From: Mimachlamys varia
Taxonomy: Eukaryota; Mollusca; Bivalvia; Pectinida; Pectinidae
Assembly: GCA_947623455.1 (NCBI GenBank)
Contig: OX392534.1
Coordinates: 38,383,426-38,447,425 of the forward strand
Length of the DNA: 64,000 nucleotides
Direction: 5' to 3'
A program made the position numbers and the translations under genes. Below, one piece after another: positions 1 to 12,500 of this stretch (the first letter of the stretch is position 1; every line of letters begins with the position of its first letter). The notes under the pieces were generated by a model. The model saw only the letters and a list, made by a program, of their open reading frames with translations. It searched no databases and was not told the origin of the DNA.

Positions 1-442
1 ACATTAATTCTTTCCATGTCATAAACAAATAATTCCACTCAAATTGCTTCAGGAGAAGATTCCTAAAACAGGGCCTATCAGGAATTAAGCTACCGGTATG
101 AACATCTGAAGACACATTCGCACCCTTCTAATTCATTGGCTGGAATAGTGCATGATGAAGTTTTAGGGGTATATGTGTTAACGATTTAATCCAGTATTCA
201 GGAGACAAGGTAAAAACATAAACATTACATGTACTTCATCATTTTATTCTGACAAAATGACAATACTGAATCAAAAATTCAAATTGGTAGTCACTAGTAT
301 GTTGTGTGAAATTGGATATGTAGATTTTTGTTTCAACCTCTATTCATTACCCAATATGAACATGCTTTTGATTTATACATGTAGAACAGTGACTTAAATA
401 CCGCATAACATGAACTGTTTGCTGTTTATAAACATTAATGGT

Positions 443-554
443 TTTCATGGATGCTATTGAAACACAAGAAATGAATTTGATCGATATACATGTCTAAATT
501 TCATGGATGCTATTGAAACACAAGAAATGAATTTGATCGATATACATGTCTAAA
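443..554. repeat. Two-copy 56-bp tandem duplication
   Basis: The segment starting TTTCATGGATGCTATTG at 443 recurs from 499 with essentially no differences over 56 bases, both copies ending in ATATACATGTCTAAA. The lack of divergence suggests a recent duplication. No function is visible. Confidence 0.9.
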
Positions 555-1295
555 GCATGAAGGGAAGTACCCACTAACATGTTCAGGGTAATACCATATC
601 ACGCACTGTATATATACACAACCTTGGTTGATCATCAACTTTTATCAAAATATCTACAATTAAAAACTTGCAGCTATTTTAAATAAAATCCAATCTTTGA
701 TATAGAGGAGTAGGTCTCCAGTGATCTACAAATACAATGCACTGCACATTGGGAGATGCTGGTACAGGGCTTTATCAGGGGGTTTAGGGAATCGGACCCT
801 GAGATCAAATTGGGAAAAATTGATCGACTTAACAGCTACTTGGGAAATTTTGACAAACACTATTATAACAACTAAGTACATTATTTCTTTTCTAAATTAC
901 AATTTAAAGCACTGTCAGTTCACATGACATTTACAGCCCATCTTTCTTGTTAAATTTAATTTAACAAGAGGCTCTTGAAGCATGTAAAACCACAATTTTT
1001 TTTTGAAGTGTCTGAATTGGGAATTTTTAAGAGGAAACTTGGGAAAAATCACACCTTCTTTTCATTGGGAATGGGTCTGTTTACCGGACTTAAAAAGAGG
1101 GGTGATAAAGCCCTGTGGTAGCTCAAGATTTATAAAATAATCTTCAGTGGCTTACCCATAAGCAATTTTACAGAAAGTTTCACACTAATTAACCTTTGCA
1201 CAAGAGGTGACCATGCCTTACCACACCTACAGCCCAGACTAGATATTAGAAAAAAAAAACCAGCCTAGTAGTAGTACTTATATAATGTTGCCCCA

Positions 1296-1301
1296 TTTAT
1301 T
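1296..1301 (-). terminator. Possible polyadenylation signal of APEX2
   Basis: AATAAA on the minus strand about 370 bases beyond the APEX2 stop codon. It is a canonical hexamer, but such hexamers are common in AT-rich DNA, so its use is only a suggestion. Confidence 0.35.
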
Positions 1302-1665
1302 CTAGCAGGATATGATACTGTTAACGTACATATTTTCACAGTAATCTTATTCTAGCACTGAAAGTATTGCGCTAGAATATGATGCACAAATTTATCATTA
1401 TGTTAATGTGCCTAAAACTGACAACTCTCTAAAATTTAATTGCACCATACTATATGCATTTACAGTAATTGAAAACACTGTACATAGAAAGGATACATAC
1501 CAAGTACAAAGACATATATGTAAAATAACATTGTAACCAAAATTGCAATGATATCTTGTAAATCTGCCTGATTTGTGTAAAATTGAACATGTAAATTTAT
1601 AGACATGAAATATCAATTTTTCTAATAATTGTTACTCAAGGATGAACGCCAAACAATGTTGATCA

Positions 1666-4600
1666 TCATTTTTTACCGTCTACCCATTTGAAAAAATCAC
1701 AGCGAGCCTCTGGATTTGAACTTAAACCTTCCGCTCGACAACATACGAAGAACTGTTTCCCTCGATTGGGCCCCTCCTTTTTGACTGTCCTTAACAAACA
1801 TGGCTCTTTATGACCTTTACATAAAGGAGCAGTGGGTGGTCCCTTCAACAGGTTTTTCCATGCTAGAGCTGAAGTTTTTTTCACTTTGATTTCTCCGCCG
1901 CCCTTCAGCTCCTGAGAGCTGGACGGAGATTCATTATCATCAGAACTAACCAAATCCACTTTGGAGTCAGTTTTTGATGAGACACTTTTGTTTTTTTCAC
2001 TTCCATATACTTGACCATTTTGGCAGGTTTTGACTGCCTCACTATCTGCTAGACTTCTACCAGATGTGTCAATGTCGGGTGAAACATTGTTTTTAGATGC
2101 TGGTTTACCAAAGAAATTCATAAGGTTGGATTGTTTGGGAACTGACAAGCTTTTCTTTATGTCACCTTTCTTTTTCTTTGCGAGAGGTCCTGACGGTTCG
2201 GAGCGATCACTGTTGAGTCGTTTAAGGCCTCCGTCCGACTTATTCGGAGAGTTTGACACCTGCTGTGGTCTCTGTTTACTTGGAGAGGTAACTGATAGTG
2301 TCTTTTTCGGTGATCCTTTATTGTCCTTTTTTGAAGATGAGTCATACGACTTTGAAGATTTCACAAAGAAAGAGGACAGTTTTTGTTGTTTTCCAACAAA
2401 TTCTGGCATAAGTTTTGTACACAGTGCAGGACATTTGATGGCTGGTAGCATTGAGGATGTGAATTCTGTCTTCACCGGACAGTGGTCGGACCCTTCAACA
2501 TCTCTCATTATCCAACTCTCCTTCAGGTCCCTTTCAGCCATAGGAACATCACATAAAATGTAGTCAAGCCTGCGGCCATAGTTGGTTTCGCGTGCCGATG
2601 TGAGGGTACACCAGTTAGAGTAGGCCTCAGTCTCGGTAGGGTACAGGTGTCTGAACGTGTCCACAAACAGACCACCCTTCACGGAGGATGTGGTACCCAG
2701 GAACTCGTCTGTATTACCAATACAGTCTATATCTGGATCTCTACCCGGCTCCCATACAAACTGGTTCATCCACATTCTGCTCGGGGCCTTTCCCCAATCC
2801 TAAAATAACCAATTATCGTATATACTTATGTTATTGTTTAAAACTTAACTACAACAGTAATTAAGAACAGGAATAAATCAGAAAAGTTGAAGTCCTTTCA
2901 AAGTTGATGAACTGACAATAATTTACAGTCACATAAGTCTATCTAAAATACCAGTCATGTTTATTAAGTTTTTATCACAAATATTAGATATTAAGAAGAT
3001 TAATAGCAATACTTAGGACAAAATTTATGAAAGGAAAACGAAAAAGGTGTTATAACTTATCTTTCAACCGTGAAATCTCTCCCTTTAAGAACAAATCATG
3101 GAAGTTTTCAGTTTTATTTTATTTTTGTTTTTATCCATATTTCCTTGAGATCATTTGCATATAACCTCTGCTTGGAGATACACTGTATAGTTTGTATTTC
3201 TGATACAAATCAGAAATGAGAATAAACTCATTTACCCCGAAATTCCATCATGAACTATTCCAACCTTTGAATTGGAAGAGTTCCAAATATGTCTTTAGGG
3301 GTGAATGAGTTTGAACTGAACTTTACCTCTAAAACTGGATCACAGTTGTCAATCTTCTTATGATTCAAATTCAGATCTCCCAGGACTATGACATGGCTGA
3401 AAGACGAAAAAACAACAACATTACAATATATTATATTGCACAAAAAAATTCTCGTCTAGCTGAAATATGACACAGTATCCAATAATCGTTTGTTACCAGT
3501 ACAACAGGGGATAAATCTCAGGTGTATCCTTAATGCTGTTTATATAAACTCTGAAGTTTTTCTTATGGAAGCAAAACAGACATTGGATAATTTAAGTCAC
3601 TATCTTGTATCAGTGGATCAGATTCATTAAAAACCAATCTTATTGATAGAGAAAGCACCATCAAATCAAATTGTAGCATGGGGATTTGATATTATAATAA
3701 ATTCTGCTCATAATGGAAAATGGTCTCAGTCTCATTTTTACTTGATCTGTTGCCCAAGTTTCATATCAATCCAATCATGTTTAACAGAAATTATGATAGC
3801 TTATCTGTTAATCAGTCCCAAGCAGGTCAATTTAATTGTACATATAAAATGTTACTTAAATAATGCTGATCACCGACTTAGCATCTGACTACCAAATATG
3901 ATTATACAAGATGTACCTGCTGATAAGGTTTTACAACCAAACGAAATCTGATCACAACAAAACTGCTACAGTGTTAAACAGACAGCAGTTTAGATACCCT
4001 ATTTTAGAGTACCTTATTTACATGCATGCCTGGTTGAAAGATGTTGATCATTATAATTTAGCAAACAGGAAAACAAAAGATAATTTGCTTCCCTCAAGTT
4101 TACGAGTCATATTTTAAACATGAGAGAGGAAATATATAGTCACCTTCCACTCTGAAGCAGTGCCTCTGCCCTAGTCTGAAGGAGAGCTAGAAACCTCATC
4201 TTGTAGACCTTCCTGTCATCACGTTCAGGATCCACTCGTGGGCAGTATACGTTGATAATTGCCAGACGAGCCTCACTTCCATCGCTCGTCTGTATCCGAT
4301 GTTGTGTGATTACTGTTCGCCCTTCAGCATCAAGGGCCTCAAGTTCATCAGTTGAGAAATGTGTCGTGTCACCATAGCAACCAACCTTGCCTTCATCTTT
4401 CGAGTTCAACAGCGAGGTCAGTCCCTCCTCAGCACTACATGGTGTGGCCTCATCTCGGCAGAAATTGGCAACACCTGGTCAAATTGCAAATATATGAATT
4501 GCTGACTACTCATTATGGACTGTTTACTGAATCTATAAAACCAGGCGTAAATAACCAGTTCATTATATTACATAGCTGATTACATTCTCAGCAACATGTC

Positions 4601-7600
4601 TCATCTAAGCAACTTTTGTTTTCACTGTTTCCAGTTTCCATTGCCAATAGTTAGAATTAATTTAAAAACTAAAGACAAATTTTCCTAATCCATCATAAAA
4701 AATACAAATCTCCAATACTGTGATTCAATCTGACTCTCCACTAAAAACTTATCTCCAACTTTAAACTGTAAAACTACACAGATCTACAATTTAAACTAAA
4801 TTACTATTAGTACTAACTTTCTAATTTTCCCTTAAGCTCTGATTTTGTAACTCTCCTCCATATCTTTAGACCTCCCAAGTCCGTCATCCTAACCCAACCT
4901 CCTTCCTCAATAATATTGAACCCAACTCCCCCAACCAACTCACTTTTCCTCCTTTTCGGTAAATTCACTCCCAAGCTGAAAATTTCTACTTTCTGATCAA
5001 TAGCTAAACTCTCCTTATTAAAATCGTTTAAAGGTAAAGTTGATGGACGCAGAGCAGACGACTAATGCTGCACCATGGCATAAGCTCACTTGGCCCCTCT
5101 GGCCGGGTGAGCTAACAAAGTACAAGTATGGACCATTGAGTCTGCATATGAAATCTGAGAATGATCCATCCAGAAATTCTCAAAACATGAGGCACAATGG
5201 GCCTGCTTCGCTCACCTGTCATCAATCTCACATTTGAAATCCTAACACTGGACTCAAATAAAATTGCAGGCAAAATATCACTGTTTCAAAAGAACCTTTA
5301 TATACATAAATATCAAGGGACCTTAAATGTTTATTTGGGAGCAGTCATTAAATGTCTTGGCATTGGACTCTTTCGACCTTGAATATAGTCAGTCAATTAT
5401 TTGAACAAACTTGATAGCCCATTGCTGAAAGTAATTAACTGGTCATTTTAACTCTTCTTGGTTATCATGGTTATTGAGAGTTTTAAAACTTCAAAAATAT
5501 TTGACCGTTGTGACCTTGAAAGTAGGACAAGGTCATTCAATTGAACAAACTTTGTAGTGCTTCATTCAAGCATGCTACCGGCCAAATATCAGTAATCCAT
5601 GCCTTTCAGTTTTTGAGATGAAGTTGCTTTAACATTTTTAGCACATTTGTCCCATGTGACCTTGAAAGTTGGTCAAGGTCATTCATTTATAAAAAAAAAA
5701 CCTTGGTAGCTAGGTGGTGTAGCTGGATGTATTTAAATGTACAAGCCCTCTGAGCATTTATTAGTATTGATTTTAAATGGTGCCATTTGGTAGGTATCAT
5801 ATACAAATCATTAATGTGAAAATAAACTACGATGATAGGTTTTACTTTCATGATGTCTTGAAAACAAAAATAATATCCATAAACTTCAAAGACATTTACA
5901 TGTCAGTAGGTAATAACAGAGACATAAAAGCCATCTGTGTGACATACACACCTCCGTCAATAAGTATAATGTAATGTGATTTTGCCGCTTTCAACTCAGG
6001 TAAAGCTGTAGTTAGAAATCTCACTTATTTGTAAACATTTTTTTGGGGTTGGAAAGTATGATTTATGTAAAGATATGTGGAAACGATATGTTGACATCAT
6101 ACTTGAGATAATCAAGGATGGGTCACAGAAAGAATTGGCCACACATATCAACACCGTAGATACTACTAACATCAAATTTACATGCGAGGAAGAAATGCCC
6201 TTCCTAGAGTCTCTGTTAGTAAAGGTATTGGTTTATAGAAAAAAAGTCCCATAGGACCAATACCTGAATTTCAATTCTCACCATCCTTTACATCAAAAGT
6301 TAGACATCGTACGCAAATTACTCAAAAGATGTGAGACAACTGTCAAAGAACAGCACGACAAACTACAAGAGCAGAAACACATCGCTAGGGCAATGAAAAC
6401 ATGTGCATATCCGGAATGGGCCCTAAAACAGGAAGAACAACAGTGTCAAAGTAAGGGGGGGGGGGGGAATAAAAGACCAACAAAGAATAAGAACAAAACA
6501 AAAGGTGAAGTAGTCATCCTGTATGTCAAAAGTATGTCTGCAACCATCCAGAGGTTAATTATATCATAGTCATGGAATACCAACAGCCATGAAGCCCCAT
6601 AAGACACTTTGGAACATCCTTGTACACCCTAAGGATAAAACACTGAAAGAAACTGTCGCAGAATACGTTTACAAGATCAGAGGCCAAAACTGTGACGTAT
6701 CATATATTGGAGAGACAGGAAGACGATTTGGTGTTTGCCTTCGTGAACACCGAAAAGATACAGAAACACAAGAAGGAAAGAAATACATCAGATCACAAAA
6801 GAAGCAGGCGGATCTCATATAAACCAGTTGGCAATCACAGACCATACCGTAAAGAGCAATCATGTGATTGACTGGGAAAACTCCAAATTGTTAGACAGAG
6901 AGAGCAAGTTGCTGAGGCGGCAGATCAAAGAAGTTTTCTGGATACGTCGGAGTGGGTCGGTTCTAAATCGAGATGAGGGGGCTCACAGACTCTCGCATAT
7001 CTATGACCAAAGCGTAGGTAAATCGAATCATATCAATACAATAACTTTACTATTGTACATACGCCTAGACGAAATAACCGATTTGTCGTTTGCAACTCAT
7101 ACACAAATTACACCTATGTGTGCAAATACGCTTTGCTATTAATACCATATTCATGGCATGGTCGTATCACATGACTGAATGGGTCAGTTATGTGATAAAA
7201 CCCGATATGACATATGATTATACAAATAGCAAGCTTCCTAGGCCTGCAGCCTCGTCTGTTAATCTGACGAGTCGATTAAAAAGCGTAACAATATCAGTGG
7301 AGTTTTAAGAATTTCAGTCGAATTATGAAATTGAAAATATCGGTCAAGGTAATTTCTTTTCGCAAACTTTGTCAGACTTCATCCAAGGAACCTATCAGCC
7401 AAAAATCTTACTTCAAGGGAATTTGGTTTAATAGAAGAAGTTGTTTCAAGGTTATAATAGATTTGACCCCTGTGACCTTGAAAATGGGTCAAGGTCATTT
7501 CTTTTAGCAAAGTTTATTCGGCTTCATCAAATAAAGCTACCAGGTAAATATGAGGTCTCTATGCCTTACGGTATTTTAGAAGAAGTTGTTTGAAGGTTTT

Positions 7601-9165
7601 AACATTTTTGACCCCTGTGACCTTGAAATTAGGTCAGTGATTTTTTTTCGAAAACTTTGTTCAGCTCCTTCCAAGAAAGCTACCAGAAAAAGACGTTTGA
7701 AGGAAAAGTTTACACTTGGGACAGCATATGGCGGATGTGAGACGACAACAAAGCACCAAGCACAATGGCTATAGGTTAGCCTGACCCTTTGAATGACCTT
7801 AAATGCTGTGCACATACCTGAGTAGCCACTCCGCTTACGGGAAAAACTGAAATAGGAATTGTAACCATCAACAATGGCTGTTGGTTCATCTAGTTGATCA
7901 CCTGTGCAAAAACAGAAACAACATTGTGGATTCATCATGGCATTATAAAACAAGAGGCCAATAGGCCTTAACTGTTTGACTATAAAGATAAAAGATCAAT
8001 AATTTTTATGTTGACTATTGCAAAGTTGTTTAAGGAAACATATTTGACCCCTTGAAAGTGGGTCAAGGTAATTTATTTGAATCAGCTTGGAAACCTTGTA
8101 GTACACAACCCTGGGTACCGACTAGCAAAATATCATTACCCTAGACCTTTCGATTATTGAGAAGATTGTTTAAGGTTCTCACATACTTGACCTATGTCAC
8201 CTTGAAAGTGGATCAAGGTCAATGATGAGGAAACTTTGTAGTATTCTATCCCAGGTAACTACTGGCTAAATATCATTACCCAAGGCCTTACAGTTATTGA
8301 AAAGAAGATTGTTACTTTTTTAACATATTTTATCCCTGCGACCTTAAAAGTATGTCAAGGTCATTCATATGAGGAAACTATGTAGCACTCCATCCCAAGT
8401 TCCTTTAGCCAAATATCAGCACCCTGGGCCTTTTGGTTATTGAGAATAGGTCGTTTGAAGGAAAAGTTTACACACACAGAATGGCACACAAGGACAGGCA
8501 TGTCATCCTGACCTTTAGAGAAGGTTAGTTGACCTAAAACGTTAAAGGTCCTGGTTCTTAGTTTGCCTACCAATACATAAATGATAAAGGTATATCACCG
8601 ATACTACACTCGACTGTTTAATGTCTATACACTGTGATATAAGTATATATAGTTAAGCTGACAGTTGTGAAAGACAGGCTAATAGAAATCAAATGACAAT
8701 AGAAATTAAATCTGAAGGATTACTGCTAATTTAACTGCAAAGTGGACAAACACAAGAACCTAGAGGCTTTAAATTTGTTTCTGTCCAAGTCGCATTTATT
8801 TAGGCATGTATTTCCCTAGAGCTCAGCAGTTTAGCATCGGGCTGGAGAGCCAAGGGTCACGGGTTCAAGCTCCAGCGATAGCATAACCTTTATCTGCTGA
8901 TCTGTTAAATTATTAATGATCATGATCTCCTGATCATGACCCCTCCAAACCCCTTTCTTTACTTATGGCACGGACTTAGATCTAATCCAAGTTCGTGCTT
9001 ATGGAAAGCAAGCTAATCGGGAACTGCCATGTTTGGCGATTGTTACATACGTGTTACTTTGGTTTCCTGAAGACAAATTACGTCAGCGTCTAGCGAATCA
9101 AATAATGTCTTCAGATTTATTTTGCTGGCTCGAATGCCATTGATGTTCCATGATAAAATTTTCAT
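1666..9165 (-). CDS. APEX2: AP endonuclease 2 (APEX2), five coding exons
   Basis: Class II apurinic/apyrimidinic endonuclease of the exonuclease III family with 3'-5' exonuclease/phosphodiesterase activity, acting in nuclear base-excision repair and ATR signalling. Coding exons in transcript order: 9165-9051, 7901-7818, 4474-4144, 3396-3327, 2799-1666; phases agree and give 577 residues. Catalytic motifs appear in order: SWNINGIRA (N-terminus), CLQETK with the metal-binding Glu, GYNSYFSFSRKRSGYSG, INVYCPR, LGDLN, LDYILCD and GSDHCPV (Asp305/His306). The tail has two PIP-box-like motifs, QQKLSSFF (about 338-345) and QSNLMNFF (about 423-430), and ends in a GRF zinc finger (about 527-577, Cys/His pattern CKGH..C...CC). 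The open frame continues upstream of the chosen ATG, but MKILSWN is where family members begin. The long low-complexity linker explains the greater length than vertebrate APEX2. Confidence 0.95.
5036..5720. repeat. Dispersed repeat with TGACCTTGAAAG/TCAAGGTCA core
   Basis: Lies in an APEX2 intron. It begins with an inverted end of the GGCATAAGCTCAC...GGTGAGCT repeat family (about 5080-5120), then has about 148-bp units each with a TGACCTTGAAAGT..GGTCAAGGTCATT core (near 5511 and 5659). The same unit occurs at 7320-8460. It is non-coding and probably part of a non-autonomous mobile element. Confidence 0.7.
6040..7140 (+). mobile_element. Decayed Penelope-like retroelement (RT remnant plus GIY-YIG endonuclease)
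   Basis: Lies antisense in the intron between APEX2 exons 2 and 3. Conceptual translation of 6060-6230 gives WKRYVDIILEIIKDGSQ and EEEMPFLESLL, resembling the end of a Penelope-type reverse transcriptase; the family's YVDD is YVDI here, so a catalytic Asp is lost. About 6280-6440 gives HPLHQKLDIVRKLLKRC, also Penelope-like. 6589-6822 reads HPKDKTLKE, then VYKIRGQNCDVSYIGETGRR and CLREHRK, a GIY-YIG-type nuclease core. After a frame break, 6828-7030 gives the typical tail with WENSKLLDRESKLLRRQIKE. Frame breaks and stops show a dead copy. Boundaries are approximate. Confidence 0.85.
7320..8460. repeat. Tandemly arranged ~150-bp repeats with TCAAGGTCA cores
   Basis: About seven diverged units flank and surround APEX2 exon 2 (7818-7901). 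Each carries a 'ccaagnnagctaccagccaaatatcag...gccttncggttattgagaagaagttgtttnaaggtt..' body and a core close to TGACCTTGAAAGTGGGTCAAGGTCATT (near 7345, 7470, 7617, 8048, 8200, 8340). One copy runs up to the exon 2 donor side. The cores form an inverted pair of NR5A/ERR-type half-sites (TCAAGGTCA), probably by sequence coincidence of the repeat consensus. Confidence 0.75.
8812..8890 (+). repeat. tRNA-derived SINE fragment
   Basis: The segment CTAGAGCTCAGCAGTTTAGC and then GGTCACGGGTTCAAGCTCC resembles a tRNA A box and B box at the spacing seen in tRNA-derived SINE heads. A sister copy with the same GGGCTGGAGAGCCAAGGGTCAC stretch lies at 57880-57965. The acceptor stem does not pair well, so it is a SINE head and not a working tRNA gene. 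Confidence 0.6.
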
Positions 9166-9565
9166 TCTCGATCGACAACTTTCACTTTGACATAAATTTT
9201 GTAACTGAGGATTTGATTGGTGGAGACAGGACGAAGAAACACTAAAATCAAAACGGATACGGTGCTTCATATAATACTTAAAAATTAAGTTTTCCTATAA
9301 TTCACAAATATTTCCGATCAATGTCATATTTTTATTTTGGAAAGTTCCAAATCGAATAAATGATTTAGCGCAAATGTATGACTCAAATCCAAGTCCGTGC
9401 TCAAATAAAAAAAAAACTCCCTGGTAATCTGTGTTAATTTGGTTTCTCTATTATAGCCAACTACCCCAGTAACCAATCAAACGATACATAACAGTTTAGT
9501 ATATTTCCCGCTATTTTTCCCCACAAGGTTAAGGACACGTGAGTGTGTTGTGAGCTAATAATAGT
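9166..9565. promoter_or_regulatory. Divergent promoter region between APEX2 and the LAP2-like gene
   Basis: Four hundred bases separate the two start codons, which point away from each other. The region holds a CCAAT box in AACCAATCAA (9473-9477), about 90 bases upstream of the LAP2-like ATG, and an inverted CCAAT (GATTGG, 9215-9220) on the APEX2 side. No TATA box is positioned convincingly. A shared bidirectional promoter is inferred from the arrangement. Confidence 0.6.
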
Positions 9566-12500
9566 ATGTCTGATCCATCGTTGATGACTAAAGCTAAACT
9601 GAAAGAGGAATTGATACGCCACAACATACCCCTACCGAAGTCCGACGCTAGAAAACAGTCATACATTGATTTATATACAGAACACGTGCTCGAGGAAGGC
9701 TCGGATGACGAAGACACATCAGACTTGTATGAAAACGGATATCAACAAAGTGGTGAAAGTGACAACGAAATAATTTTCAAAAAGGTGCAATATGAGGTTA
9801 GGTTGTGATTCATGTGGGTCTAGATATATTCGCAACATATGCCTCTCATTGAGTGTAATATATTATCATATATCATTGATTACAGTTGCTTGAGTTTCTG
9901 TCAGTAAATAATAAATTCAGACTCACTTTTCAACATGATCAGACTACATGCGAATCCCGAGTTCTGTACTCAAAATTGTGCTGGGACTCATAGAAATTCT
10001 GGAAATACTTCAATTTAACATTGTGGGATCCATTGTTTTTAGCAATTAGTTCCCTGGCGATATGTACTAAAAGGACCAATGAAAATAAATTTAAATTGAT
10101 CACTGTACAATAATGTATATATATATACAGCTGTATATCAGCAAGAGCATGCAACAGAACTCTGAGGAGAGGAAAATGTACGACCAGATCGGGGTTCGAA
10201 GCTGGGTACCTTTCAAACTCTTTTTCAAAGATTCTGATCACGACTCTCTGACTTGAGCTGCTAAATATTGGGACAGCTGACTGGTCTTGCACGCACACAC
10301 TGGTCAGAGAGTCGGGAACATTTGGATTATCTGAGCTCTTAGACTGGCGCTCAACCAATTGAGCTATTTAGATCTGGTCCCTGACAATCAACCTGATTCG
10401 GATGTTATATTCCTCCCTCCTTCATTCTACATTTTAGAGCTGGGTACCACCGCCTTAGGTTTGCCATGATATATTCTAGGGGTGTAAAGAGTGAAGGTGA
10501 GCAAAACCTCTAGGTAAATATCGAGGATGAGAATTTAGAGAGTTTGGGGGGTCAAACTCGGAAATGGCTATTGGAGTTACAAAATGAAAACATTCATAAT
10601 AGACATCATACTAGTTAATGTTTTAATTTTCATGTTTCAGTCAACCTCCAGAAACAGCACAGAAGTATATAGAAGTTGATGTTTTATGTTCAGTCAGCCT
10701 CTTAAAAAACAGCACAGAAGCATATATACATGTAGAAGTTAATGTTTTAATTTTCATGTTTCAGTCAACCTCCAGAAATGGCACAGAAGTATATACAGGT
10801 TAATGTTTTAATTTTAATGATTCAGTCAACCTCTAAAAAACAGCATAGAACCATATAGAAGTTAATGTTTTAATTTTAATGTTTCAGTCCACCTCTAAAA
10901 ACAGCACAGAAGCTTATAAAGGAAGTGGAGACTTTGACCATCACAGTAAGGATCAAGAACCTTCCACTATGGCATCAGTCACAGACCTCACAGATGCTGA
11001 ATTGGCAAAAGAGCTACGATCTCGGGGTGCTGCCCCTGGTCCTGTTACTGGTAAACTGCATATATGTCACAAACATGTCATTTAATATTTGATATCATTT
11101 TCTTGAAAAATTTCATACAATATGCAATTTAGGTAGCCAAAGTTTCCCTTGGCCCTGACACGAGACCCCAGGTAGATGTTTATGGGAAAGATAAGTTTAT
11201 AACATTAGCAAATTGTAAGTTATCAGAAGAAAACTCCTCAGTTTGAAGCAAACATTTCCCATTAACCCTGTATTACCAGGTTAAGTCAATGTTTAAAGTT
11301 TCAAAATAGACTGATTAATTTTGTAGCAACCACACGAAGAGTGTATGAAAAGAAACTCTTAAAGCTGCGACAAGCAGAAGGAAGCACAACAGAAACATTG
11401 ATTGAAACCTCAAAATATGGTAGGTACCACTTTATCTGGTAAATCTTACATCACTTTCTCCCTTGAACAGTTACTGAGTAAAATGAATTTCCCTGACAGG
11501 TGAGTTTTTACCAATTCTGCTCTCAGTCTATCAATAAAGGGAGGTAATTTGAAAAAATGAAAACTTCAATAAGTTTGTAGTTTTCATTAATATAAAAAAT
11601 TCTATTATGTGTGAAATTGGATGCTTTGAGATGACATGCATGTGAAAAACAAGACAGTTTAGTGATAATGTTATGTGTTTGCCTTGTTTTATGACTTTAT
11701 AGTTACTGTGATGTCATCAGTAATCATCATGATCAATACTTACTTAGATCAAAATGGTTACCAGGAAACCCATCAAAACAACTCATTTTCTGCATCTGTC
11801 AATTTGGAAAATCATAATTGACATGATTGACTTTACTAGATTAATCATTATGCTGATTTAGTTAGGGGAAAAAATAGCAAAATTTGATAGAAAACAGACA
11901 ATTTTACCAATTTTCAATTAATATAAATTTATGTACAGTACCATGGATACCGAGTGCTGATACAAATGAACTAGACTAAAATCATGTCTAAATGACTCAA
12001 GAGATATAGCCTGTAAATGATATATGTTGCTTAGTAGAACATAGATCAAAATATGACCACTAAAATGTATAATAAAATTAAACAGAAATCAAGATTGAAA
12101 AAAGCTATAAGGAAGGACATGTAATCTCCCTTTATGCATACACGTGACGTATAATGGTCCATTGTGATTTCTTCAGGTATTTTTTTACAATTGTGAAGTC
12201 CACAAAGTCCACTTTATCATGCTTAAGCCAATTTTCCTTTTTTTTTTTTTTTAGATTTTGATAGGCATAATATAATAGGGACTATTCATGGTAAAAAATT
12301 ATCAACCATTGCCAAAAAATCTTAACTGTACACTGCCACTTCAGTGTTTCCATTGATTAATTCCTTTGTTTGGTGAAACAAGTGTTGTAAATTACACATG
12401 AACAGTTTTTCTACGACTATTTTGAGAAAAAAATGTGCATCTATATATTTCTTGTGTTCGCACATAAACCCAGTCTGTATTTAAAGAGGACATTGAGAAT

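Larger units (their letters stand above)
1..1665. other. Gene-free flank downstream of APEX2
   Basis: No coding exon is recognisable on either strand; the short open frames here have no family features. The stretch holds a two-copy tandem repeat (443-554) and, on the minus strand, an AATAAA hexamer at 1296-1301 that could serve the APEX2 transcript about 370 bases past its stop. Otherwise it is unremarkable AT-rich DNA. Confidence 0.6.

Noticed and set aside
2030..2563. 177-codon plus-strand frame
   Set aside because: It is antisense to the large last exon of APEX2 and has no family features.
6456..6467. Poly-G run as a regulatory element (also near 24070)
   Set aside because: Simple mononucleotide slippage tract within decayed repeats; no further structure.
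8812..8890. Functional tRNA gene
   Set aside because: A/B boxes are present, but no acceptor-stem pairing; a second similar copy at 57880 points to a SINE.
9166..9270. Upstream in-frame Met for APEX2 (MKHRIRF...)
   Set aside because: Family members start at MKILSWNINGIRA; the upstream extension lacks similarity and lies in the promoter/5' UTR region.
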